The notes: generated by a model from the sequence alone, not told the origin. DNA of 7,903 bases from Phycisphaerae bacterium (GCA_021736565.1 JAIPFO010000171.1:1-7903); one strand, 5' to 3'. Counted from the first letter of the stretch, positions 1-6,850 are shown. A program made the numbers and translations.

Positions 1-93
1 GTAAAAACATCGATTCTAAGCCAGAATCATGGCACCATAAGGCTTTGGGCCCTGGCGTCAGAATGGGGTGTTTGTCAATATTTCTTCTGGCGC

Positions 94-122
94 TTGCCTC
101 ATTGTAAGTCATTGAATACAAT
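94..122 (+). promoter_or_regulatory. Candidate sigma70-type promoter of the flavoprotein gene
   Basis: TTGCCT (94-99) and TACAAT (117-122) are separated by 17 nt, matching 4/6 and 5/6 of the sigma70 consensus. Transcription would start near 129 and give an untranslated leader of about 175 nt, which includes the repeat at 187-233 and the hairpin at 263-288. Upstream of it, 1-93 holds no gene I can support, only a short hairpin (GATTCT/AGAATC, 12-28) without a T-tract. The call rests on hexamer matches alone. Confidence 0.35.
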
Positions 123-186
123 AAGGGCAATGCCACCGCCCGTAAGCGATCAGGTGACGCTCTAAATATTTGATATCACTGACTCA

Positions 187-233
187 CGCGTCAAAAGTCA
201 TTTTTCGACTTTAAAATCACCCTTTAAGGTGCG
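187..233 (+). repeat. Dispersed leader repeat, copy 1 (partial)
   Basis: The 45 nt from 189 to 233 match the reverse complement of 4508-4552 at 39 positions, and the first 19 are identical (CGTCAAAAGTCATTTTTCG). The centre forms a small hairpin, CACC (218-221) and GGTG (228-231) around CTTTAA. Beyond 233 similarity to the other copies fades, so the 3' arm is degenerate or absent. It lies in the leader of the 304-876 gene, with the core ending 70 nt before the start codon. It points toward that gene, as the other two copies point toward theirs. It may be a mobile repeat remnant or a cis-regulatory RNA element. Confidence 0.7.
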
Positions 234-262
234 TAAATCAACACGAATTCTGTTTTCAAACA

Positions 263-288
263 GTCCGCCTCCCATTCGGCAGGCAGAC
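263..288 (+). promoter_or_regulatory. Stem-loop just upstream of the ribosome binding site
   Basis: The arms GTCCGCCT (263-270) and AGGCAGAC (281-288) pair at 7 of 8 positions around a 10-nt loop. The hairpin ends one base before the strong ribosome binding site AAGGAG (290-295), which sits 8 nt before the ATG at 304. A stem this close to the Shine-Dalgarno could influence initiation or transcript stability. No terminator-like T-run follows. The function is inference. Confidence 0.35.
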
Positions 289-303
289 TAAGGAGCAATC
301 TCA

Positions 304-876
304 ATGAAAGTATTAGCTATTAATGGCAGCCCTCGCAAGGGCGGCAACACTGAAATCCTGATCAAAAAGGCCCTGGCACCCATTGAAGCGGCGGGCATCG
401 AAACTGAAATCGTACAAATTGGTGGTAAAGTGGTCCGGGGCTGTACCGCTTGCGGCAAATGCGTCGAACTGAAAAACAACACCTGTGTGATCGCCAACGA
501 CCCGGTCAACGAGATCATTGCCAAGATACTTCAAGCCGATGGGATATTGCTCGGGAGCCCGACCTATTTCACTGACGTGACCGCAGAACTGAAGGCGTTG
601 ATCGACCGGGTCGGATACGTCTGCTATCGCAATGGCGCCTTGAGGCATAAAGTTGGAGCGGCGGTCGTGGCGGTGCGCCGTGGCGGTGCGATCCATGCTT
701 TCGACACCATGAATCACTTTTTCCAGATCAACCAGATGTTTATCGTGGGGTCAAGCTATTGGAACATGGTTTACGGCTTAAACCCCGGCGATGTTGAGAC
801 CGACGAAGAAGGCCTGGCGAACATGAACAACCTGGGCGAATCAATGGCTTATCTGCTAAAGAAATTAAACGCATAG
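304..876 (+). CDS. NADPH-dependent FMN reductase / iron-sulfur flavoprotein family oxidoreductase
   Basis: This 190-residue protein has the flavodoxin-like fold of the NADPH-dependent FMN reductase family. Residues 7-16 (NGSPRKGGNT) form the FMN phosphate-binding loop, and residues 84-89 (GSPTYF) are the second conserved flavin-contacting loop. Cysteines 47, 50, 53 and 61 form a compact C-x2-C-x2-C-x7-C cluster, as in iron-sulfur flavoproteins (Isf) that bind one [4Fe-4S] next to FMN. Such cytoplasmic proteins move electrons between ferredoxin or NAD(P)H and acceptors such as quinones, oxygen or peroxide. The true substrate cannot be read from sequence. The length is typical and the start is secured by AAGGAG 8 nt upstream. 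No partner gene is adjacent in an obvious operon; the next gene starts 64 nt downstream. Family assignment is firm; cluster binding is inferred from the cysteine spacing. Confidence 0.93.
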   Translation: MKVLAINGSPRKGGNTEILIKKALAPIEAAGIETEIVQIGGKVVRGCTACGKCVELKNNTCVIANDPVNEIIAKILQADGILLGSPTYFTDVTAELKALIDRVGYVCYRNGALRHKVGAAVVAVRRGGAIHAFDTMNHFFQINQMFIVGSSYWNMVYGLNPGDVETDEEGLANMNNLGESMAYLLKKLNA

Positions 877-940
877 CTCCTGGCGTCTATTTTGGTTATT
901 ATTTGTGAAATTGTCGCTATTTTTCCGATGATCAGAAAAT

Positions 941-1438
941 ATGACTCGTAAAGTACTCCAAAATGTATTGACGGACCTGCCCTACCTGTTTTTCTTTGTG
1001 GTGTTCAGCACCGCAGGGATGGCGGCTATTGGTGTCTCGCTTCTGGCGAAACCGGTGAGTGAGTATTATTCGGATAAAGCGGAGATGACCGATGCGGAAA
1101 TGGCTATGGCGGACCTGAAGGATTTTTATGACCAGCAGGCGAAACTGATGGAAAACCTGGACAATCCGGCGGTTCTGGAACGTTTGGCGATCAGTAACCT
1201 CAATTATCTGCCCAAGGGCACAGACCCCGATCGCCAGGTCACACTGCCAACGCTGTCGCCGGAGTTTAAGAATATTCTGGAGCAGATAAAACTCTCGAAA
1301 ACGCCCCGAAAGCTCACCCGGGTGCAGGTCATCGCCGAGAGTCTGGCGGGAAATGACACCTATCAGATCTTACTGTTTGGCTTTGGGGGCGCCCTGGTGA
1401 TCGTGAGTTTGACCTGTTTTTATAAGCACAAGGCTTAA
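941..1438 (+). CDS. Hypothetical membrane protein with a TM segment at each end
   Basis: I do not recognise this 165-residue protein. It has a hydrophobic segment at about residues 13-36 (LPYLFFFVVFSTAGMAAIGV) and another at about 142-161 (YQILLFGFGGALVIVSLTCF), with a short basic tail KHKA. The intervening 105 residues are polar and largely helical: residues 45-90 are acidic and methionine-rich, and 120-131 are basic. With T-R-K at the N-terminus and K-H-K at the C-terminus, the positive-inside rule puts both ends in the cytoplasm and the middle outside. The ribosome binding site is weak. The ATG at 941 is the only plausible start, because a stop lies just upstream in frame. It may be co-transcribed with the flavoprotein gene 64 nt upstream, but nothing proves it. 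Length and composition look like a real gene. Confidence 0.75.
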   Translation: MTRKVLQNVLTDLPYLFFFVVFSTAGMAAIGVSLLAKPVSEYYSDKAEMTDAEMAMADLKDFYDQQAKLMENLDNPAVLERLAISNLNYLPKGTDPDRQVTLPTLSPEFKNILEQIKLSKTPRKLTRVQVIAESLAGNDTYQILLFGFGGALVIVSLTCFYKHKA

Positions 1439-1508
1439 TATGGCCATCGGCGTCTAGCAGAGTCAAATCGGGCAATTGTACAATCGGGCGTTGCGCAAAC
1501 TGGTCAGC

Positions 1509-1534
1509 GTTCGGAATGAGAATGACTTCCGGGC
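1509..1534. terminator. Hairpin between convergent genes, possible bidirectional terminator
   Basis: GTTCGGAA (1509-1516) pairs with TTCCGGGC (1527-1534) over 8 bp, two of them G-U, around a 10-nt loop. It lies in the 96-nt gap where the 941-1438 gene and the leftward ATPase gene converge. It has no T-run on either side, so classic intrinsic termination is doubtful. The same gap holds AATCGGGC twice (1466-1473, 1482-1489) around the palindrome ATTGTACAAT. Confidence 0.25.
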
Positions 1535-3250
1535 TTACTGAACGGTTAATGTTCTGAGTCGATTGATCGCAGCGGCGAGTTCCAGTTTTCTGAAGATGGC
1601 GAAGTTTCCTGTTGGTTCGTTGCTTAGCACATCCAGACCGTGGGTTTGGATGTCCTGTTCTACCAGGTCCAGGACCTGGGTGAGGTTTTTTTGGCCGTCC
1701 ATGTAGCGTGTGGCGTAGTAGATCGCTTCGGCGATTGCGCGGGTCTGGCTGATATTGACAATTTGCTCGACGGCGGTCAGGTCGATGTCTGTTCGGCCGA
1801 AACCGATTGAATGTCTTCCATTTGTACTGATCTTTACTGCGCGATTGTTGCGGCTGGGATCGAAGCTGTTTCGTACCGGGATGCGATCGTGCAGCTGGCC
1901 AAAGGATTCGCCGCCTTCGGGCTGCCGTTCGGCCCTGTACTTTTCGGCCACTGCTTTGGCCTGCTCTGTATAGTCCTGGGGCTGGTAATCGTGCATGCAG
2001 ATGACATGATCGGCGATGTCAAAATAATCGCCTGAGCCGCCGATGACCAGTACCGTTGATATCCCCAGGTCGGTATAGAGCTGCCGGGCCTTGTCGATAA
2101 AGGGTGTAATCGGCTCGCGGTCTTTTGAGACCAGCTCCTGCATGCGATGGTCGCGTATCATAAAGTTTGTCGCGGAGGTGTCTTCATCGATCAGGAGTAC
2201 CCGGGTACCGGCCTCTAATGCTTCAATAATATTGGCAGCCTGGGAGGTGGAGCCGCTGGCGTTCTCGGAGCAGAATGCGTGGGTATCCTGACCGAGGGGC
2301 AGGTTATTGATGAACGGGTCAATCGCCACCTTTTCAATTCGCCGGCCATCTTCGGCACGGATTTTCATCATGGTGGGGTTCGATACCACTCGCTCACGGC
2401 CATCACCGGGAATGTGGTTATAGATGCCCAGCGCCAGGGCGTTGAGCAGTGTGGATTTTCCATGATAGCCCCCCCCGACGATCAGCGTAATACCTTCTTT
2501 GATGCCCATTCCTGTTATTTTTCCGGTATTGGGGAGGTCAACCGCAACCCGCATCGACTCGGGAGATTGAAAGGGGACCGCTTTTCCAGAGGACATCGGG
2601 CGGGGATCGATCCCACTGGCCCGCGGCAGGATCGCGCCATCATCGACGAATGCCAGCAGATTCAGCTCGGGAAGTTTCGCTCGCAGGACATCGGCATCTT
2701 CGGCGGTTTTAATATGTTCGTAAAGTTTGTCGTGGTCGAGGTTTGTGAACAAAAGGGCGGCTTCAGTTACCTGGGGCAGTTCATCAAGGAACATTTCGGC
2801 GGCATCCCGCCCGGCGATCCGTCGGCCAAAGGCCGGGAGGCCAAAGACAAACCGGGCCTCGACAAAGTCCTCCTGGACGATTATCGCGGTGGTCTGGAGA
2901 ATCTCCTGGCCGGGGCGGTCGATCCCAATGAGCCCGCCCTTGCCGGTTCCGCGGTTTCCCTTGACGTAACGGCCGGTGGCCTGGTGAAATTGCCTTGCCA
3001 GAAAATCGCACAGGGCGATCTGACGAGATGGATTAGAAAACGTATCTACCGGAAACCCCGCCACCGATTGGGCGACTCGTACCCGCATCTTACTGGGCAA
3101 CGCAAAGGGATCACCCTGAACATGGTCAATAATCAGCTCAAACTGTTCAAAGTCATACCGATCTTTGATGTCTTTATAGGCTTTGTAGCCACGCCCATCT
3201 ATCCGTTTCAGCAAATCCAGCAGGTCATCACGATTCTTCATGGTCATCAT
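1535..3250 (-). CDS. Predicted ABC-class P-loop ATPase (PF09818 type)
   Basis: This 571-residue soluble protein fits the family called predicted ATPase of the ABC class, typically about 550-600 residues, whose cellular role is not established. The Walker A motif is at 258-267 (VGGGYHGKST). A degenerate ABC signature, ENASGSTSQAANIIEALEAG, lies at 329-348, and Walker B at 350-357 (RVLLIDED) is followed by TSATNFMIRD. A second glycine-rich stretch, KGNRGTGKGGLIGIDRPGQE (97-116), is typical of the N-terminal domain. VLVIGGSGDYFDIAD (400-414) follows the ATPase core. No transmembrane segment is visible, so it is not a transporter on its own. It is the second gene of an operon: its first ATG is 6 nt after the glycosyltransferase stop. 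Three ATGs lie close together (3250, 3247, 3241), and the weak GAGAA upstream does not settle between them; the third has the better spacing. Confidence 0.9.
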   Translation of the reverse strand: MMTMKNRDDLLDLLKRIDGRGYKAYKDIKDRYDFEQFELIIDHVQGDPFALPSKMRVRVAQSVAGFPVDTFSNPSRQIALCDFLARQFHQATGRYVKGNRGTGKGGLIGIDRPGQEILQTTAIIVQEDFVEARFVFGLPAFGRRIAGRDAAEMFLDELPQVTEAALLFTNLDHDKLYEHIKTAEDADVLRAKLPELNLLAFVDDGAILPRASGIDPRPMSSGKAVPFQSPESMRVAVDLPNTGKITGMGIKEGITLIVGGGYHGKSTLLNALALGIYNHIPGDGRERVVSNPTMMKIRAEDGRRIEKVAIDPFINNLPLGQDTHAFCSENASGSTSQAANIIEALEAGTRVLLIDEDTSATNFMIRDHRMQELVSKDREPITPFIDKARQLYTDLGISTVLVIGGSGDYFDIADHVICMHDYQPQDYTEQAKAVAEKYRAERQPEGGESFGQLHDRIPVRNSFDPSRNNRAVKISTNGRHSIGFGRTDIDLTAVEQIVNISQTRAIAEAIYYATRYMDGQKNLTQVLDLVEQDIQTHGLDVLSNEPTGNFAIFRKLELAAAINRLRTLTVQ

Positions 3251-3256
3251 TTCTCA

Positions 3257-4423
3257 TTACGATATATTGCGATTGGCGATCCTCTCATAATCGTCAAATA
3301 ATTTTTCAAACACGGAGCGCCAGCTTCGGGTCAGGGCGTATTTGCGAGCATTTTGGCCCATTTGCTGGCGTAATTCGGTATTGCTGATCAGCTCATTGAG
3401 TTTGGCGGCAAAATCGTCGGGATCGGTGGTCACATAGCCGGTTTGACCGTGGGTGACGATTTCCTTGGGCCCCATCTTATCGGTGACGACCACCGGGACC
3501 GCCGAGCTCATGGCCTCGAGGTTCACATTGCCGAATGTATCGGTTGTCGATGGGAATACGAATATATCTGAGGAGGCGTAGGCCCGGCTCAATGATTCAT
3601 CTTTGAGAAAACCGGGGAACGCCACATTCAGTCCCTCGCACTCGGCCTTCATCTCCTTTAGATAAGGCCCGTCGCCGACGATGAGCAGTTTAACGCCATC
3701 CCGATGGACTTTGTTCTTGAATAGTTCGACCAGAACGTCCAGGTTCTTTTCGATCGATACCCGGCCAACATAAAGAACAGTTACTTCCTCGGAAGGCTGG
3801 CGGTAGCGGGGGTGAAAACGTTCGGTATCGATCCCGCGGGTAAAAATACCGACCGGGACGTCGAGTTTGCCTTCCAGCTGCTTTTTGGTATCTTCCGACG
3901 GCGCCAAAACCAGTTGGGTCTGGTTGTAATACCATTTCATGAAATCCCACATCAGGTTTTCCGAACGTACCCCTGAACGTTTAGTGGGCAGTTTGAATTC
4001 CTGGACGATCTTATCGACACGGTCGCGTACATATTCCGGCAGCGAGGTATGATAGGTTCCCATCAGGGGTATTTTATTGATTTTAGCCACCGCCAGGGCG
4101 TTGAGGCCCATCGAGCCGGGGGTGGCGGTGTGGATCACATCGTAATTGCCCGCTTTAAAATCCTTGAATATCCGGAATCGGGGGATCTTCAAGTCGAAGA
4201 TCATATCGAAGTAGATGTCAATAGGAATCGCCGGTTTGTACCGGCAGATCCGGACGGTCCCAAACTCTTCGATGGCGTCCTGGCTGTCGCTGTGCGTATA
4301 GACATCGAGACATCGGCCGGTTTTTTGGCAAAAATCGGTTAAATACCGAAACGTATTGCCCACGCCATTGATTTCATCGTAGGTATCCGTAAAGAGAGCA
4401 ACCCGCAACTGGTCATTTTTCAT
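3257..4423 (-). CDS. GT4-family glycosyltransferase (GT-B fold)
   Basis: The 388-residue protein is a retaining GT-B glycosyltransferase. The N-terminal acceptor domain starts with RVALFTDTYDEINGVG (7-22), followed by HTATPGSMGLNAL (98-110). The C-terminal nucleotide-sugar domain shows TRGIDTERFHP (195-205), YVGRVSIEKN (218-227), VGDGPY (249-254) and FPSTTDTFGNVNLEAMSSAVPVVV (290-313). In the last motif the usual E-x7-E is D-x7-E, as I recall for MgtA/SQD2-like members. It probably transfers a sugar from a nucleotide donor to a lipid or glycan at the cytoplasmic membrane face; donor and acceptor are unknown. No TM helix or signal peptide is visible. An ATG 9 nt upstream (4432) is also in frame, but AAGGG abuts it directly while lying 9 nt from the ATG at 4423, so I prefer the latter. 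It is the first gene of an operon with the ATPase. Confidence 0.92.
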   Translation of the reverse strand: MKNDQLRVALFTDTYDEINGVGNTFRYLTDFCQKTGRCLDVYTHSDSQDAIEEFGTVRICRYKPAIPIDIYFDMIFDLKIPRFRIFKDFKAGNYDVIHTATPGSMGLNALAVAKINKIPLMGTYHTSLPEYVRDRVDKIVQEFKLPTKRSGVRSENLMWDFMKWYYNQTQLVLAPSEDTKKQLEGKLDVPVGIFTRGIDTERFHPRYRQPSEEVTVLYVGRVSIEKNLDVLVELFKNKVHRDGVKLLIVGDGPYLKEMKAECEGLNVAFPGFLKDESLSRAYASSDIFVFPSTTDTFGNVNLEAMSSAVPVVVTDKMGPKEIVTHGQTGYVTTDPDDFAAKLNELISNTELRQQMGQNARKYALTRSWRSVFEKLFDDYERIANRNIS

Positions 4424-4432
4424 TTTTTTCAT

Positions 4433-4437
4433 CCCTT
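4433..4437 (-). promoter_or_regulatory. Ribosome binding site that decides the glycosyltransferase start
   Basis: On the minus strand AAGGG (4433-4437) is followed by ATGAAAAAA and then the ATG at 4423. The spacing is zero to the first ATG (4432) and 9 nt to the second, so the second ATG is the likely start. Confidence 0.55.
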
Positions 4438-4470
4438 GAACGTGTTTAGACTGATAATTTACTCATTATA

Positions 4471-4558
4471 GACGCCAGCGTCAAAAGTATTTTTGAAGCC
4501 CATTTCCCGCATATTAAGGGGCGATTTTTAAGCCGAAAAATGACTTTTGACGTGGACA
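4471..4558 (-). repeat. Dispersed leader repeat, copy 2, with inverted-repeat arms and flanking direct repeats
   Basis: This is an 88-bp palindromic element. On the plus strand CGTCAAAAGT (4479-4488) plus TTTTT (4490-4494) are complementary to AAAAA (4536-4540) plus ACTTTTGACG (4543-4552): 15 pairs with a small bulge. TCATTATA occurs directly on both sides (4463-4470 and 4559-4566), which looks like an 8-bp target-site duplication. Read on the minus strand it matches copy 1 at 39 of 45 positions (4508-4552) and copy 3 at 32 of 41 positions. It carries no ORF of its own. It ends 47 nt before the glycosyltransferase start and is oriented toward it. MITE-like element and leader RNA are both possible. 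Confidence 0.75.
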
Positions 4559-4560
4559 TC

Positions 4561-4589
4561 ATTATACAGCGACAGGGAAAAAATGGAAA
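4561..4589 (-). promoter_or_regulatory. Candidate promoter of the glycosyltransferase-ATPase operon
   Basis: On the minus strand TTTCCA (4584-4589), a 17-nt spacer and TATAAT (4561-4566) form a sigma70-like promoter, with a 4/6 match at -35 and a perfect -10. The start would fall near 4554, so the transcript would begin with the repeat element. The -10 lies within one copy of the flanking direct repeat. The second TATAAT (4465-4470) has no good -35 at normal spacing. Support is by pattern only. Confidence 0.4.
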
Positions 4590-4871
4590 TATTACCTTAA
4601 AAAAATGGAAAAATGATTGGAGAATTGAATTAAGAATATCCAATACAAGCATAAGAGATTTATTGACAAAGACTTAAGGCCGACTTTCGCATGCAAATTC
4701 GAAAAAGGTAAAAACAATACGCCATGCACTCTCACAGCTCTGCACCGGTAATCGATTCAATCAAACCCAATAAAAAAGTACGAATATCGGGCGAAGAGCC
4801 TTGCAACTAAATTCCATTTAACCGGGCGATGCCGCCTGACGGCCAGGTTCCCGATGGCATTTACGAGGTTT
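4590..4871. other. Gene-free stretch with an imperfect inverted repeat
   Basis: Together with 4424-4589 this forms a 448-nt gap without a supported gene. It separates the end of the PilZ gene from the promoter of the glycosyltransferase operon. The main structure is an inverted repeat at 4814-4857 with nested arms: CCAT/ATGG, CGGG/CCCG, CCTG/CAGG, and an alternative inner hairpin GCCG/CGGC at 4831-4843. It is placed where a terminator for the leftward PilZ gene would sit but lacks a T-tract on the minus strand. The rest is AT-rich and shows nothing else I can support. Confidence 0.4.
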
Positions 4872-6116
4872 TTATATGCCGCCCAAATCCATTTGAGGAG
4901 CAAGATTCTCCAGGATCATTTCAATATCTTCTTTTTTGATAGGCATGCAAAGATAATTGGAGGCCCCCTGGCTCATAGCCAGTTTGCCATCGCCATAATC
5001 ATCGCATATGGCAATGGTTGCCGTCTTTGAGAAATGGTCACAAATCGCCTTAAAACCGTTTAAATTATTGGGATTAAAATCGGCAACGATCAGATCAAAG
5101 TTTTTATCGGAAAATTCGTTAATACCGCCACCATCCTTTAGCATACGAAAACTGTAATTCTTTTCTTTCAGATGATAAGTGATCAGGCTGATATGTGCGT
5201 TATTTTCGCTAATTACAAGTGTTCTGCCGGTCATATGCCGTGTGGTCTCATGTTGTCGAAAATAATGACCAATTAACGCTCGCTCGATAGAGACAAAGAG
5301 GTATTTATTCAGATTTTTCTTTTTAATGACTTCATCGATTCCAATGTTAAACAATTCCACCGGACAATCGTCAGTTCCGATAATAGCCAACGTTGCTACT
5401 GTCGGAGAAAATTCCGATAAGCCTTCCAGGGCCTTTCTGTCATTGACTAACCCGATGCCCTGGCAGAGGATAATAACATTTGTACTGACGCGTTGTGCAT
5501 AATCCAAAGCTTTTTGAATGCTGCTAACACAGTTGACATGATATTTTTGCTCTTCAATGAACTCGCCAAGGGCATTGACCATACCCAGGTCTGAACCGAT
5601 GACCTGAATCGTAACATCCTGCTTATTGCGGATCTTGCCACGCATGGCCGATATCTGCTCCTCCTGGAGGCACAACCGATGGACAACATCGTCATCCAGG
5701 ATCCGGCAGCCCACTTCAACCATACAGCCGTATTCATTTTTAATCTTCTCCATGCGGGCGACTTCCATAAAGACCTTTTTCATGCGTCCGCCATGAGTGC
5801 TAAAGGTGATCTCCATCACGCGTGAAGGAGTAAAGTTTTCATCAACCTGTATACGCATTCCAGCACGTGATATGTCTTGAATTACAACGCTGTATTTGCT
5901 ACGTTCGCCCGGGTTAACATCGGTTATACGTTTTAATGTCCCCAGCAGTTTGGTTGGATATCGTTCATCTTTTCGCCACTTACTGCCCACATCATCGCTG
6001 ACAGCCGAATAACTGGCCTCAAGCTTTCGCATGTACTGGACCAATATCTTCTGAAGGATTTGCAATTCGTCCAGGTTACATCGTTGAAAAAATTCCTCTA
6101 TTCTCTCTATGTTCAT
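4872..6116 (-). CDS. PilZ-domain protein with two degenerate receiver domains
   Basis: This 414-residue cytoplasmic regulator begins with a helical segment (1-38). A PilZ domain follows at about 47-145, with both c-di-GMP-binding motifs, RKDER (48-52, R-x3-R) and DISRAG (81-86, D-x-S-x2-G), so binding of the second messenger is expected. Two receiver-like domains follow, at about 168-283 and 299-405. The first has C218/Q219 where the phospho-acceptor aspartate should be. The second keeps an aspartate (D346, in LIVADFNPN), but the usual acidic pair is E304-N305, the Thr/Ser position looks like C371, and the Lys before Pro is M391. Both probably serve as protein-interaction modules rather than phosphorylated switches. 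There is no DNA-binding or enzymatic output domain. The start is supported by AAGGA 6 nt upstream. It appears monocistronic. The process it controls (motility, exopolysaccharide or other) cannot be inferred from the neighbours. Confidence 0.9.
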   Translation of the reverse strand: MNIERIEEFFQRCNLDELQILQKILVQYMRKLEASYSAVSDDVGSKWRKDERYPTKLLGTLKRITDVNPGERSKYSVVIQDISRAGMRIQVDENFTPSRVMEITFSTHGGRMKKVFMEVARMEKIKNEYGCMVEVGCRILDDDVVHRLCLQEEQISAMRGKIRNKQDVTIQVIGSDLGMVNALGEFIEEQKYHVNCVSSIQKALDYAQRVSTNVIILCQGIGLVNDRKALEGLSEFSPTVATLAIIGTDDCPVELFNIGIDEVIKKKNLNKYLFVSIERALIGHYFRQHETTRHMTGRTLVISENNAHISLITYHLKEKNYSFRMLKDGGGINEFSDKNFDLIVADFNPNNLNGFKAICDHFSKTATIAICDDYGDGKLAMSQGASNYLCMPIKKEDIEMILENLAPQMDLGGI

Positions 6117-6186
6117 TATCGTTCCTTACAACTTCATTTTTTACCCAAAATCATCAGATCTTTTCAAATTGAACCCTAATTCACCT

Positions 6187-6215
6187 ATTCAATACGGTAA
6201 TTAATTCAATATCAA
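6187..6215 (-). promoter_or_regulatory. Candidate sigma70-type promoter of the PilZ gene
   Basis: On the minus strand TTGATA (6210-6215) and TTGAAT (6187-6192) are separated by 17 nt, matching 5/6 and 4/6. Transcription would start near 6180, leaving a leader of about 64 nt before the ATG at 6116, with AAGGA at 6123-6127. The region is AT-rich, so chance matches are likely. Confidence 0.35.
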
Positions 6216-6850
6216 AAAGTGATATTTTGCAATAATCACACTTTTGACCCCAGTATTAAAAGGCCTTATCTTCTTCAAAAAGGACTCCACTTTAATCGGC
6301 TACTCAATACCTCAACTCAACTACATTTACAAAAAAGTGCCCATAACGTGCTATATTTTTTATTAATATCCGATAACTTCATTTTTCTCGCTATGACCAA
6401 CGCGGTAAACAATTATCTGACATACTACCCTACTTTTTGCGGGTCAGCGTTCACTCCACTAAAGTGGTATTTTCGCCTGAAAACCCACATGGCTCCCTCT
6501 GAAATAACACAAAGATACAGAAGGATCGTAGAATCGCTGTTTTAATCCCCAAAAAAAATTATTGGGTGAACGCATATATTTCTTGTAACATGGATGGCCA
6601 ACGAGCGTCTATCTGGATACAATCAAACACTAACGAATGACGTTACAGAGAGGACATCGGGACGATGAAGTTCCTTGCCGCCTTTTTGGGTCATTTATGA
6701 GCTGGCTTTAGATATAAAAACCGTTTTTTTGCATAAAAATCAAACTTTGGACTTGTAGAATAACCTTGAACCCATTAGAATCATCGATAGATCAGATACC
6801 AGGATTGGGGCATCTGACCGACGTTTCATTCATGAACATTGACCGTTATT
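6216..6850. other. AT-rich divergent intergenic region, no supported gene
   Basis: This is most of the 789-nt gap between the divergent PilZ and YbjN/DUF2170-like genes. A 108-codon open frame (6219-6545, +) has no ribosome binding site, and its composition resembles non-coding DNA. A frame of only 11 codons starts at 6664 (MKFLAAFLGHL) with a distant AGAGG, and could be a leader peptide or chance. CCCAA/TTGGG around 6549-6568 and AATGAC/GTCATT around 6636-6697 are weak inverted repeats. I see no copy of the dispersed repeat here. The length could accommodate a small RNA or several operator sites, but none is identifiable. Confidence 0.4.

Noticed and set aside
121..165. Possible GEMM (c-di-GMP) riboswitch, suggested by GGTGACGC near 153 and a PilZ gene in the window
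   Set aside because: The conserved first half of the aptamer and its spacing are missing, and the flanking bases do not form the expected two helices.
2279..3301. 340-codon open frame on the + strand
   Set aside because: It lies antisense to the ATPase gene, whose motifs (Walker A, Walker B) are clear. It has no recognisable domain or ribosome binding site.
3690..3950. Short open frame within the glycosyltransferase on the same strand
   Set aside because: It is an alternative frame of a gene with unambiguous GT4 motifs.
4446..4652. 68-codon open frame on the - strand
   Set aside because: It runs through the palindromic repeat and the operon promoter. The translation is low complexity and hydrophobic without a ribosome binding site.
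4663..4685. Perfect -35 hexamer TTGACA on the + strand
   Set aside because: No acceptable -10 box lies 16-18 nt downstream, and no + strand gene follows.
4811..4855. Possible integron attC site (ATTTAAC near 4816)
   Set aside because: The partner box GTTRRRY is absent (the sequence reads GTTCCCG), and no integrase or cassette structure is visible.
6219..6545. 108-codon open frame on the + strand in the divergent gap
   Set aside because: It has no ribosome binding site, is AT-rich, resembles no family and overlaps the expected promoter region of the PilZ gene. It is most likely chance.
6716..6730. AAAAAC-C-GTTTTT palindrome followed by T residues
   Set aside because: The stem is nearly all A-T with no usable loop, and no + strand gene ends nearby, so it is not a credible terminator.
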